This document shows, piece after piece, positions 45,885 to 52,610 of a DNA stretch of 52,610 nucleotides. How positions within the stretch are numbered: position 1 is the stretch's first letter; each line of letters starts with the position of its first letter. The notes under the pieces were generated by a model. The model searched no databases, was not told where the DNA came from, and saw only the letters and a list, made by a program, of their open reading frames with translations. Source of the stretch: Chloroflexi bacterium CSP1-4 (GTDB lineage: Bacteria; Chloroflexota; Limnocylindria; Limnocylindrales; CSP1-4); the NCBI GenBank assembly GCA_001443375.1, contig LDXM01000020.1:1-52610 (forward strand), in the 5' to 3' direction. Position numbers and translations under genes: made by a program.

Positions 45885-47528
45885 ATGACGACGCTCCACC
45901 TCGCCGAAGGACCGCTCGAGCACGCGGGCGCCCCAGCGCTCGCGCTGGTCCGGAAGCGCGTCGTGGTCGCGCTGGCCACGATGTTCGTGGTGGAGGTGAT
46001 CCTGTCGAGTCCGCTCGTCGGCGGGCTCGTGGGGGTGGCACCCGCCGCCGATCTCGGCCTCGCCGCGCTCACGATCATGACCCAGGCCGTGGTCCTGCCG
46101 CTGCTCATGGTGCTCCTGGCCCGCCGGATCCTCGAACCCGCCGAGCGGCTCGACGAGGCTCGCGACCACTTCCGCGAGCTGTACGACCGGGCACGGCTGG
46201 TGGCCGTGATCGATCCATTGACGGGCCTCGGAAACCACCGCGCCTTCCAGGAGGAGCTGTCGCGGCAGGTCGACGAGGCGCATCGTTACGGGCGGACCCT
46301 CTCGCTCATCCTGCTCGATCTCGACGACCTCAAGCGGGTGAACGACGAGCGCGGTCATGCCGGCGGCGACGAGGTCCTGGCGGCCACCGGACGCCTCATC
46401 GGCACGACCATCCGCCACGCGGATCGAGCCTTCAGGATCGGCGGCGACGAGTTCGCCATCCTCATGCCCTACACCGACCTGTCCGCAGCCCACGTGCTCG
46501 GCCGCCGGCTGCTCGCCGGCGCGCTCGAGCGCGGCAGCGACTCCGGTCGCCCGGCGGACTTCTCGTTCTCGGCCGGCGTGTCCGCCTTCCCCGATCCGAG
46601 TCCCGACGGACCGCGCCTGTTTCGACAGGCCGATGCCGCACTCTACTGGAGCAAGCGACACGGACGAACCGACGTCCAGGTCTTCGACCCCGCCCGCCAC
46701 GGAGCGGCGGGAGATCCGAGGACCACGCCGGAGCTCGAGGCGGCCGTCGCGGACGTCGCCCGGCGCATGGCGCTGCGACCCGTCTACCAGCCGATCTTCT
46801 CCCTGGTGACCGGGCGCCCGATCGGCTTCGAGGGCCTCGTTCGACCGGACGCCGAGTCCAGCTTCCGCGACGCGGAGAGTCTCTTCACGGCGGCCGAGGT
46901 CACGGGCCGGACCGTGGAGCTGGACATGGCCTGCCTCGAGGCTGTGGCAGCCGGGGTCGGCGAGATCGGCGACGGCCCGTATCTCAGCTTCAACATCTCG
47001 CCGCGCACGCTCGAGACGGACCAGTTCAAGGCGGTCGACCTGGTCGTGCTCTTCCGCCGCCACGGGATCGAACCGCGACGGGTCGTGCTCGAGCTCACCG
47101 AGCGCGAGACGGTGGGCGATATCGGGCGGCTCCGGGAGAACGTGGCGGCCTGTCGCGCGGCCGGTTTCCGCCTGGCCGCCGACGACGTCGGCGCCGGCAA
47201 CGCCGGTCTTCGCCTCCTGAGCCAGATCCGCTTCGACATCGTGAAGATCGACCTGAGCCTGGTCCAGGTCGGCGTGCTCGCGGAGTCGTCCAAGGCGGTC
47301 CTGCAGGCCTTGCGCGAACTCGCCGACCGCTGGCACGCGACCGTGGTGGCCGAGGGTGTCGAGACTCCGGGGCAGCTGGAGGTCGTGCGTGGCCTGGGGA
47401 TCTCGGCCGCCCAGGGCTATCTGCTTGGCCGTCCGGGCGAGCGACCCGTCGCGGACGCGGTCGACCTCGACGGCATCATCGAGAAGGACCGGTGGCGCCG
47501 CGAAGCGATCGTCGCGATGAGCGCCTGA
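45885..47528 (+). CDS. membrane GGDEF-EAL protein (c-di-GMP turnover)
   Basis: 547 residues. Two N-terminal helices (about 25-45 and 55-75), then a GGDEF domain with DPLTGLGNHRAF, an I-site R-x-x-D five residues before an intact GGDEF motif (RIGGDEFAIL), and an EAL domain with EGL in place of EAL, FNISP, ELTERE, DDVGAG, KIDLS and VAEGVET. Both domains keep their key residues, so the protein may make and break c-di-GMP. The first in-frame ATG after the intergenic region is 45885. Longer frames to 45804 have no better support. It is divergent from the Pro/Thr stalk gene. Confidence 0.92.
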   Translation: MTTLHLAEGPLEHAGAPALALVRKRVVVALATMFVVEVILSSPLVGGLVGVAPAADLGLAALTIMTQAVVLPLLMVLLARRILEPAERLDEARDHFRELYDRARLVAVIDPLTGLGNHRAFQEELSRQVDEAHRYGRTLSLILLDLDDLKRVNDERGHAGGDEVLAATGRLIGTTIRHADRAFRIGGDEFAILMPYTDLSAAHVLGRRLLAGALERGSDSGRPADFSFSAGVSAFPDPSPDGPRLFRQADAALYWSKRHGRTDVQVFDPARHGAAGDPRTTPELEAAVADVARRMALRPVYQPIFSLVTGRPIGFEGLVRPDAESSFRDAESLFTAAEVTGRTVELDMACLEAVAAGVGEIGDGPYLSFNISPRTLETDQFKAVDLVVLFRRHGIEPRRVVLELTERETVGDIGRLRENVAACRAAGFRLAADDVGAGNAGLRLLSQIRFDIVKIDLSLVQVGVLAESSKAVLQALRELADRWHATVVAEGVETPGQLEVVRGLGISAAQGYLLGRPGERPVADAVDLDGIIEKDRWRREAIVAMSA

Positions 47529-47582
47529 CGCCTACTCGACCACGAGGCCGTCGAGGCCCGGGAGTCCAGCGGCCCGCCGGAG

Positions 47583-47617
47583 TAGAATCCGCGGCGCCCT
47601 GCGCCCCACCGAAGGAG
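47583..47617 (+). promoter_or_regulatory. -10 element and ribosome binding site of the aldehyde dehydrogenase gene
   Basis: TAGAAT at 47583-47588 and AAGGAG at 47612-47617, the latter 10 bases before the ATG at 47628. No clear -35. Confidence 0.45.
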
Positions 47618-47627
47618 TCCTCGGCCC

Positions 47628-49073
47628 ATGCCCGCCATCACCGGCACCAAGCCCCATCCGATCTTCCTGGCCGGACGCTGGGTCGAGTCGCCGGACATGC
47701 TCGAGGTCACCAACCCGGCCAGGCCCGACGAGCCCGCCGGGCACACCTACAACGCCACGCCCGAGCAGTACGAGGAGGCCGTCGGGGCGGCCGTGGCGGC
47801 GTTCGAGGTGACGCGCCACCTGCCGGCCTACGAGCGCGGCCGCATCCTGCGCGAGATCAGCGCCGGCATCCGGGCGCGACGGGAGGAGCTGGCCCGGCTC
47901 ATCGCCCTCGAGGCGGCCAAGCCGGTCCGCGACGCCATCGTCGAGGTCGACCGCGGCGCGCTCACCTTCCGGCTGGCCGCCGAGGAGGCCGAGCGGATGG
48001 TCGGCGAGACGATCCCGCTCGACATCATGCCCGCCTCGAAGGGTCGCGTGGGCATCACGCGCCGCTTCCCGATCGGTCCGGTGGCCGCCATCAGCCCCTT
48101 CAACTTCCCCCTCAACCTGGCCGCCCACAAGCTCGCGCCGGCCCTCGCGGCAGGCTGCTCGATCGTCCTCAAGCCGCCCTCCAAGGATCCGCTGACGATG
48201 CTCACCGTGGCCGAGATCGTGGAGCAGGCGGGGCCGCCCCCCGGCTCGGTCAGCATCCTGCCCATGAGCCGCGAGCTCGGCGACCGGATGGTGGCCGACC
48301 CGCGCTTCAAGTTGCTCACCTTCACCGGCAGCCCGGCCGTCGGCTGGCGCATGAAGGAGCGCGCGGGCAAGAAGAAGGTCGTGCTCGAGCTGGGCGGCAA
48401 CGCCGGGGTCATCGTCGACCAGAGCGCCGACCTCGACTGGGCGGTGAAGCGGATCCTCGTCGGCGCCTTCACCTACGCCGGCCAGGTCTGCATCAGCGTG
48501 CAGCGCATGTTCGTCCACCAGGACGTCTGGGACGATTTCATGGCCCGCTTCGTCGAGGCGGCGCGCAACCTCCGCACGGGCGACCCGCTCGACCCGGAAA
48601 CCCTCCTGGGCCCGATGGTCGAGGAGGCCCAGGCGCAGCGCGCGCAGCGCTGGGTCGAGGAGGCGATCTCCATGGGCGGCAGGCTCCTCACCGGTGGCCG
48701 CGCCGAGGGCGCATTCTTCCCGCCCACGATCATGACCGACGTGCCCACGACCGCCCAGGTCTGCTCCAACGAGGCCTTCGCGCCGGTCGTCGTGGCCTTC
48801 CCCTTCGCCGACTTCGACGACGCCATCCGCCGCGTCAACGACTCCTTCTACGGGCTCCAGACGGGCGTCTTCACGAACGACCTTGGCCACGCCTGGCACG
48901 CCTTCGAGGAGCTGGAGGTGGGCGGTGTGATCGTCAACGACATCCCGACCTATCGCATCGACCACATGCCCTACGGCGGCGTGAAGGACTCCGGGCTGGG
49001 GCGCGAGGGCCTGCGCTGGGCCATCGAGGACATGACCGAGCTGCGGCTCATGGTGCTCGCCCAGCCGACCTGA
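47628..49073 (+). CDS. NAD(P)-dependent aldehyde dehydrogenase
   Basis: 481 residues. Oxidises an aldehyde to an acid. Seen: PFNFPLN with the catalytic Asn, KPPSKDPL, the general base in ELGGNAGVIV, the nucleophile Cys in AGQVCISVQR, and EAFAPVVV. The PFNFPLNLA and C-x-S pattern fits the non-phosphorylating glyceraldehyde/lactaldehyde/succinic semialdehyde branch of the superfamily. Substrate cannot be told. It is preceded by a good AAGGAG and stands alone. Length is typical. Confidence 0.92.
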   Translation: MPAITGTKPHPIFLAGRWVESPDMLEVTNPARPDEPAGHTYNATPEQYEEAVGAAVAAFEVTRHLPAYERGRILREISAGIRARREELARLIALEAAKPVRDAIVEVDRGALTFRLAAEEAERMVGETIPLDIMPASKGRVGITRRFPIGPVAAISPFNFPLNLAAHKLAPALAAGCSIVLKPPSKDPLTMLTVAEIVEQAGPPPGSVSILPMSRELGDRMVADPRFKLLTFTGSPAVGWRMKERAGKKKVVLELGGNAGVIVDQSADLDWAVKRILVGAFTYAGQVCISVQRMFVHQDVWDDFMARFVEAARNLRTGDPLDPETLLGPMVEEAQAQRAQRWVEEAISMGGRLLTGGRAEGAFFPPTIMTDVPTTAQVCSNEAFAPVVVAFPFADFDDAIRRVNDSFYGLQTGVFTNDLGHAWHAFEELEVGGVIVNDIPTYRIDHMPYGGVKDSGLGREGLRWAIEDMTELRLMVLAQPT

Positions 49074-49082
49074 GACCGGTGC

Positions 49083-49127
49083 TTGCAAGCAGCATGAGCG
49101 GCGCTTAGTATGGGCTCATGCTAAGCG
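49083..49127 (+). promoter_or_regulatory. promoter and nested operator of the toxin-antitoxin pair
   Basis: TTGCAA (49083-49088), 17 bp, TAGTAT (49106-49111); the start of transcription would fall at the ATG at 49118. Two interlaced inverted repeats cover it: GCATGAGC (49092-49099) with GCTCATGC (49114-49121), and CGCTTAG (49102-49108) with CTAAGCG (49121-49127). Such sites fit autorepression by the antitoxin or toxin-antitoxin complex. Confidence 0.7.
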
Positions 49128-49384
49128 TCAAGGTTAGTTCCAAGCGCCAGATCTCCATACCAAGCGAGGCCTGCCGCCGCTTGGGTATCCAGGCAGGGGA
49201 CCGGCTGACGGTCCAGATCCGGGACGATGAGCTCGTGATGCGTCGTCGCCCCGCGAAGGCGTCGGAGCGTCTGCGCGGTCTCGGCCGTGGGATGTACGGG
49301 CCGGACCCCACCGCGTTCGTCCGAGCTCTCCGGGATGAGGTCGAGGAGCATGAGCGCCAGCTCGACGCCCGGATCGGTCGCTGA
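49118..49384 (+). CDS. VapB-type antitoxin (AbrB/MazE-like DNA-binding)
   Basis: 88 residues. The N-terminal part (SVKVSSKRQISIPSEACRRLGIQAGDRL) follows the AbrB/MazE swapped-hairpin motif; the C-terminal half (from about 45) is charged and likely wraps the toxin. The ATG is effectively at the transcription start, so the mRNA is probably leaderless. It ends 35 bases inside the toxin gene, a standard overlap for these pairs. It should bind the inverted repeats in its own promoter. Target identity follows from the neighbouring PIN-domain gene. Confidence 0.85.
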   Translation: MLSVKVSSKRQISIPSEACRRLGIQAGDRLTVQIRDDELVMRRRPAKASERLRGLGRGMYGPDPTAFVRALRDEVEEHERQLDARIGR

Positions 49385-49820
49385 CCTCGTCGCGGCGCAC
49401 CGGGTCATCGCTCTTGACAGCGACGTCCTCATCTACCTGCTCGAGAACCGTCTCCCCGTGGCGGACCGCGTCGCGGAGATCGTCGATGCTCTCGAAGCCG
49501 GGACCGTGCGCTCGGTCATCGCGACGGTCGCCATCACCGAGGTCCTGAGCGGCCCTGCGCGGACGGGCGACACCGTCGCCTTCGAAACCATGGCCGACGA
49601 GTTGCAGTCCATCCAGCATCTGCGGATCGTCCCGCTTGACGCGGAGCTCGCATCCGACGCGGCGTGGCTCAGAGGCGCTGGTGATCGGGACCTGGTCGAC
49701 GCCGTCCACCTCGCGTCTGCACGAAAGGCGGGAGCCACGGTCTTCGTCACCAACGATCGGCGGATCCGGTCGCGGCCCGGGCTCGAAGTGATCTACCTCT
49801 CGGACCTGGTCACCGCCTGA
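49350..49820 (+). CDS. VapC-type PIN-domain toxin
   Basis: 156 residues from the ATG at 49350 (an ATG at 49335 is possible; GAGG at 49337-49340 favours 49350). Seen: the acidic PIN residues in IALDSDVLIYLLE, AITEVLSG, GDRDLVDAVHLASA and VFVTNDRR, which form the Mg2+ ribonuclease site. It would cut RNA, probably tRNA or rRNA loops, when not bound by the antitoxin. Its in-frame Asp residues are all present. The pair looks functional. Confidence 0.87.
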   Translation: MSASSTPGSVADLVAAHRVIALDSDVLIYLLENRLPVADRVAEIVDALEAGTVRSVIATVAITEVLSGPARTGDTVAFETMADELQSIQHLRIVPLDAELASDAAWLRGAGDRDLVDAVHLASARKAGATVFVTNDRRIRSRPGLEVIYLSDLVTA

Positions 49821-49928
49821 GCCGTCCCGCCGACCGGGACGCGCCGCGCCGTCGAGGCGCGGCTCAACGCCGGCAACGTCCATGCGCGGGCCCGGCGGCG
49901 ACCGACACGTAGGCCGCCTGCTGCGAAA

Positions 49929-49984
49929 GTACCAGCCCCGATACCCCTCAAGTCCCGTATCGCACTAGGTCGTCCACGGGGTAC
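49929..49984 (+). other. possible structured RNA upstream of the TasA-like gene
   Basis: Inside the 246-base gap 49821-50066. CGATAC (49939-49944) can pair with GTATCG (49957-49962) around a 12-base loop, and outer GTAC plus CCCG (49929-49940, with a bulge) can pair with CGGGGTAC (49977-49984). No known riboswitch motif recognised. May be chance. The rest of the gap shows nothing. Confidence 0.25.
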
Positions 49985-50066
49985 AACCTCGCCAGACGAC
50001 GCACGACCGGCCAGGCTCCGTCCCACGGGCCGGTTCGTGTCAGCGCGGAAGGGAAGCGTGGACTCG

Positions 50067-50648
50067 ATGGACCAGACGATCAGCGCCCGGATCCAGCGCC
50101 GGCGCAAGCGCCGCGGCATCCTCGCGCTCCTTGCGGCGCTCTCGACGCTCAGCCTGGGAGCCGGCGCCTTCTCGCTCGCGCTGTTCACGGACAGCGCGAA
50201 CGCGACCGGCGCGTTCACGACGGGGACGATCGACATCGCCGTCAGCCCGACGGCGCTGTTCACGGTCGCGGCCGCCTTCCCGGGCGACTCCGGCAGCGCC
50301 ACGCTGACCGTCTCCAACAGCGGGACCGGCGCACTGCGCTATGCCATGACGACCGCCGCCACGAACGCGGACGGCAAGGGCCTCCGCGACCAGCTCGAGC
50401 TGACGATCACGGCGGGGACGTGCCCGGGCGCCGGTCCAGCTCTCTACGGTGCGGCCGCCCTGAGCGGTGCCGCGTTCGGCGACCCGACGCAGGGCAGCCA
50501 GGCCGGCGACCGCACGCTGGCGGCGGGTGTGACCGAGGACCTCTGCTTCCTGTGGAGCCTCCCCTCCGCCACCGGGAACGCGTACCAGAACGCGACGACG
50601 ACCGCCACGTTCACCTTCGACGCCGAGCAGACCGCCAACAACCCGTAG
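50067..50648 (+). CDS. TasA/CalY-like secreted protein with SipW-type signal peptide
   Basis: 193 residues from the ATG (a GTG at 50058 has better spacing from GGAAGG and is an alternative). Seen: basic N-terminus RIQRRRKRRG, hydrophobic core to about residue 39, then ALFTDSANATGAFTTGTIDI, the alternation typical of SipW-processed proteins (T/A-x-A-x-F near the cut, later a F-x-x-G-T-x-D/L strand). The mature part is a beta-rich domain with Cys pairs in GTCPGAG and EDLCFLW. TasA family members form extracellular fibres or surface layers. The next gene encodes a SipW-like peptidase, so substrate and enzyme are adjacent. Confidence 0.8.
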   Translation: MDQTISARIQRRRKRRGILALLAALSTLSLGAGAFSLALFTDSANATGAFTTGTIDIAVSPTALFTVAAAFPGDSGSATLTVSNSGTGALRYAMTTAATNADGKGLRDQLELTITAGTCPGAGPALYGAAALSGAAFGDPTQGSQAGDRTLAAGVTEDLCFLWSLPSATGNAYQNATTTATFTFDAEQTANNP

Positions 50649-50679
50649 GCGACCGGCCGCACCCGGAGCACATGAAGGG

Positions 50680-51282
50680 ATGAACGTCCTGGCGACCGCG
50701 AAGCGGATGCTGCGACGGGTCCTCGACCTGGCGCTCGTGCTCCTCGTCGCCGCTGCCCTGGCCGGCGTCTTCTTCGGCCGGATCCTGCCCATGCTCGGCC
50801 CGACGACCCTTGTCGTTCGCGGCCCCTCGATGGCGCCGGCGATCCCCATCGGCGCGCTCCTCGTCACGACCCCGGTCGAGGCGGCGGCGCTCGCGGTCGG
50901 CGACGTCGTCTCCATCCGCGTCGGGCCCGAGCTGGTGGTCTTCACCCACCGCATCGTGCGGGTCGTTCCGCGCCAGGGCGAGACCTGGATCGAGACGAAG
51001 GGCGACGCCAACGACACGTCGGACCCGGCCCTCATCCCGGCGTCGTCGGTCGTCGGTCGGGTCTCCCTCACCGTGCCGGTCCTCGGCTATCTCGTCGTGC
51101 TCCTCTCATCGCTGTCCGGGGTGCTGCTCCTCATCGGCCTCGCCGGGGTGCTGCTGCTCGGCGCGTGGATCCTCGATTCCGTGGAGCTCGAGGAGCAGGA
51201 GGAGCCGGCGCAGGAGGTCGCGGTCGAGGCGCCCCCGGCGCGCCGCAGGGTCGCGTCTGTCCATCGTGGGGCGGGAACCTGA
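50680..51282 (+). CDS. SipW-like signal peptidase I (ER/archaeal type)
   Basis: 200 residues. Two hydrophobic segments, at about 14-35 (LDLALVLLVAAALAGVFFG) and 130-160 (long and hydrophobic). Catalytic Ser50 in RGPSMAPAI and His90 in FTHRIVRV: the Ser-His type of SipW and eukaryotic/archaeal peptidases, with no Lys base. Then KGDANDTSD, the conserved acidic box. It cleaves the signal peptides of the TasA-like protein upstream and probably the following protein. Gap to the TasA gene is 31 bases, and to the next gene 3 bases. Charged tail of about 35 residues on the cytoplasmic side. Confidence 0.87.
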   Translation: MNVLATAKRMLRRVLDLALVLLVAAALAGVFFGRILPMLGPTTLVVRGPSMAPAIPIGALLVTTPVEAAALAVGDVVSIRVGPELVVFTHRIVRVVPRQGETWIETKGDANDTSDPALIPASSVVGRVSLTVPVLGYLVVLLSSLSGVLLLIGLAGVLLLGAWILDSVELEEQEEPAQEVAVEAPPARRRVASVHRGAGT

Positions 51283-51285
51283 CCC

Positions 51286-52221
51286 GTGCGCATCCGTCGG
51301 CCGTCGGTCGTCGCCGCGGCCATCCTCGCGCTGGCCACGGGGGCCTCCCTCGGGTCCATGGCGCCGCCGGCGACCCTCGCCTTCCTGTTCGACTCGGCGA
51401 CCGCGGTCGCGACCTTCACGACCGACGGTCTCGATCCGCCGACGAGCCTTTCGGCGACGCCCGGGGCGACGGTTGCCCTGGCCTGGACGGTCACTCCGGA
51501 CGCGTACGCCACCGGCTACCAGGTGCTGCGCTCCACGACCAGTGGGTCCGGGTACAGCCAGGTTGGCACGGCCACGCCGCAGTCGGCGACCGCGTACACG
51601 GACACGCCGGCGGGGGCCGGGACTTACTACTACGTCCTGCGCTCCTATTACCAGAACTGGACGAGCGTGGACAGCAACGAGGCGTCGGCCGCCTACGCAC
51701 CCGGCACAGGCACAGGGTTCAAGGATTGCACCAGCCAGGCGGCAGAAACCGCGGCCGGCGACAACGACGGCTACGAGGTCAGCCCGGGGAACGCATGCGC
51801 AGATGACAACGCCGAGGCATCGGACGTTGACAGCGGCACGAACCCGGCGACCAGCTGCACGAACAGCAACAAGGACAAGCATCGCTTCTGGGGCTATGCC
51901 TTTGGCCTGCCTGGCTCCGTGACGGCGATCACGAGCATCGACGTCCGGGCCGGGATCCGCGTGGACGCCACCTCTGGCACGAACCGCCTGTGCGCCCGGC
52001 TGTCGTGGGACGCCGGCACAACCTGGACCTCCACCCAGCAGGTGGACCTGACCTCGACCGCCGAGCAGACGGTCACCATGACCGGCCTCTGGGGCCGTGG
52101 GTGGACGCTCTCCGAACTCTCCACGACCAACTTCCGGGTCCAGCTCGTCGACGTCTCGGGCACCTCGACCCGCGACTTCTACCTCGATTACGTCGCCGTG
52201 CAGGTGAACTACACGCCGTAG
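51286..52221 (+). CDS. secreted protein with fibronectin type III-like domain, probable SipW substrate
   Basis: 311 residues from a GTG three bases after the sipW-like stop. N-terminal signal (about 8-35), then AFLFDSATAVATFTTDG, again resembling a SipW-type site. Residues about 48-140 read like a fibronectin type III fold (LAWTVTPDAYATGYQVLRS and GTYYYVLRSYYQNW). Next comes a Cys/Asn/Asp-rich middle (about 145-200), then a jelly-roll-like end (DFYLDYVAVQVNY). Function unknown; a surface or extracellular matrix component is likely from the context. GC-rich codon use is as in neighbours. Confidence 0.75.
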   Translation: MRIRRPSVVAAAILALATGASLGSMAPPATLAFLFDSATAVATFTTDGLDPPTSLSATPGATVALAWTVTPDAYATGYQVLRSTTSGSGYSQVGTATPQSATAYTDTPAGAGTYYYVLRSYYQNWTSVDSNEASAAYAPGTGTGFKDCTSQAAETAAGDNDGYEVSPGNACADDNAEASDVDSGTNPATSCTNSNKDKHRFWGYAFGLPGSVTAITSIDVRAGIRVDATSGTNRLCARLSWDAGTTWTSTQQVDLTSTAEQTVTMTGLWGRGWTLSELSTTNFRVQLVDVSGTSTRDFYLDYVAVQVNYTP

Positions 52222-52323
52222 CCGTCGCGTTCGACCTGCGCGACGTGCCGATGGTCCGGCTATCGGGTGGGACGACCGGGTGGGGGTGGCCGGTCACGGT
52301 TTCGTGAGACAACTCGTGACAAC

Positions 52324-52610
52324 GTGAACGAGCCTGTCCCGGCCCCTGTCACCGAGCCCCTGCGCCTCGTGCGCATTCGCCTGGCCCTGGCTCTCCTGGC
52401 CACGGCGGTGCTGCCGTTCGCGCTCGGGATGCTGGTCGTACCCACCCTGTCCGGGGTCGACCACGCCGCCGAGCAGGAGCGCGTCGGAGCCGCCAGCGCG
52501 TCGCTCTCCGCCTCGATCGCCGCCGAGTTCGAGCGGGCACGCAGCGGCCTGCTGTTCGTGGCGGCCAACCCGGAGGTGCGGCGGGCCCTGAGCGAGAAGC
52601 CGGCCGCCGA
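52324..52610 (+). CDS. membrane sensor protein, N-terminal fragment (cut by window end)
   Basis: Open from a GTG at 52324 to the last base, about 95 codons without a stop. The first 20 residues are polar/Pro-rich, then a helix (IRLALALLATAVLPFALGMLVV, in two parts) and what looks like the start of an extracellular sensor loop (AAEFERARSGLLFVAANPEVRRAL, in two parts). The pattern fits a histidine kinase, diguanylate cyclase or chemoreceptor with a dCache/double-CACHE-like input domain. The product cannot be named from this fragment. Confidence 0.5.
   Translation, partial: MNEPVPAPVTEPLRLVRIRLALALLATAVLPFALGMLVVPTLSGVDHAAEQERVGAASASLSASIAAEFERARSGLLFVAANPEVRRALSEKPAA

Overview
The window is a GC-rich bacterial chromosome segment (very GC-rich by eye; not computed) packed with genes that mostly overlap their neighbours by 1-4 bases. 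The gene mix (Sec-type clade II nitrous oxide reductase, tandem membrane Ser/Thr kinases, two families that usually use F420, SipW/TasA-type secretion, citramalate synthase) suggests an uncultured Chloroflexota-like organism. That taxonomic call is inference; there is no rRNA or tRNA in the window. I saw no phage, insertion sequence or CRISPR array.

Layout. 1-4.6 kb: a hotdog thioesterase, then fabD, two fabF paralogues and a small unknown gene (fatty acid synthesis). 4.6-9.7 kb: MarR regulator, M20 peptidase, PNPOx-like protein, ilvD, and a helix-turn-helix protein fused to a nuclease-like domain. 9.9-16.3 kb: a compact N2O reductase cluster read leftward (nosZ, cupredoxin lipoprotein, nosD with an extra membrane domain, nosF, nosY). 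16.4-20.2 kb: acetyltransferase, lipoprotein, cyclophilin, leuCD. 20.2-23.9 kb: a deazaflavin nitroreductase-like gene and an MmpL/RND exporter, set among copies of a 15-bp palindrome. 24.1-32.8 kb: a leftward signalling operon (cyclase/ATPase/TPR protein, PP2C phosphatase, three paralogous membrane kinases). 32.8-33.6 kb: a second helix-turn-helix/nuclease-like fusion. 34.0-42.8 kb: the branched-chain amino acid operon ilvB-ilvN-ilvC-leuA-leuB-cimA plus an orphan LeuA regulatory domain, preceded by a promoter, a leucine-rich leader ORF and an intrinsic terminator. 43.1-49.1 kb: mscL, pheA, a Pro/Thr-rich membrane protein, a GGDEF-EAL protein and an aldehyde dehydrogenase. 49.1-49.8 kb: a VapBC-type toxin-antitoxin pair. 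50.0-52.6 kb: a TasA-like protein, a SipW-like signal peptidase, a second likely substrate, and the start of a membrane sensor cut off by the window end.

How it fits together. The ilv/leu/cim genes with ilvD and leuCD cover valine and leucine synthesis from pyruvate and the citramalate entry to isoleucine. The leader at 34.0-34.35 kb looks like a classical transcription attenuator sensing charged leucine tRNA, and the orphan regulatory domain at the operon end could add allosteric control. The nos genes suggest N2O respiration, with the adjacent cupredoxin as a candidate electron donor. The most unusual non-coding signals are the attenuator, an intergenic repeat family with a 19-bp near-palindromic core at three loci, and the duplicated palindrome modules around the nitroreductase-like and MmpL genes.
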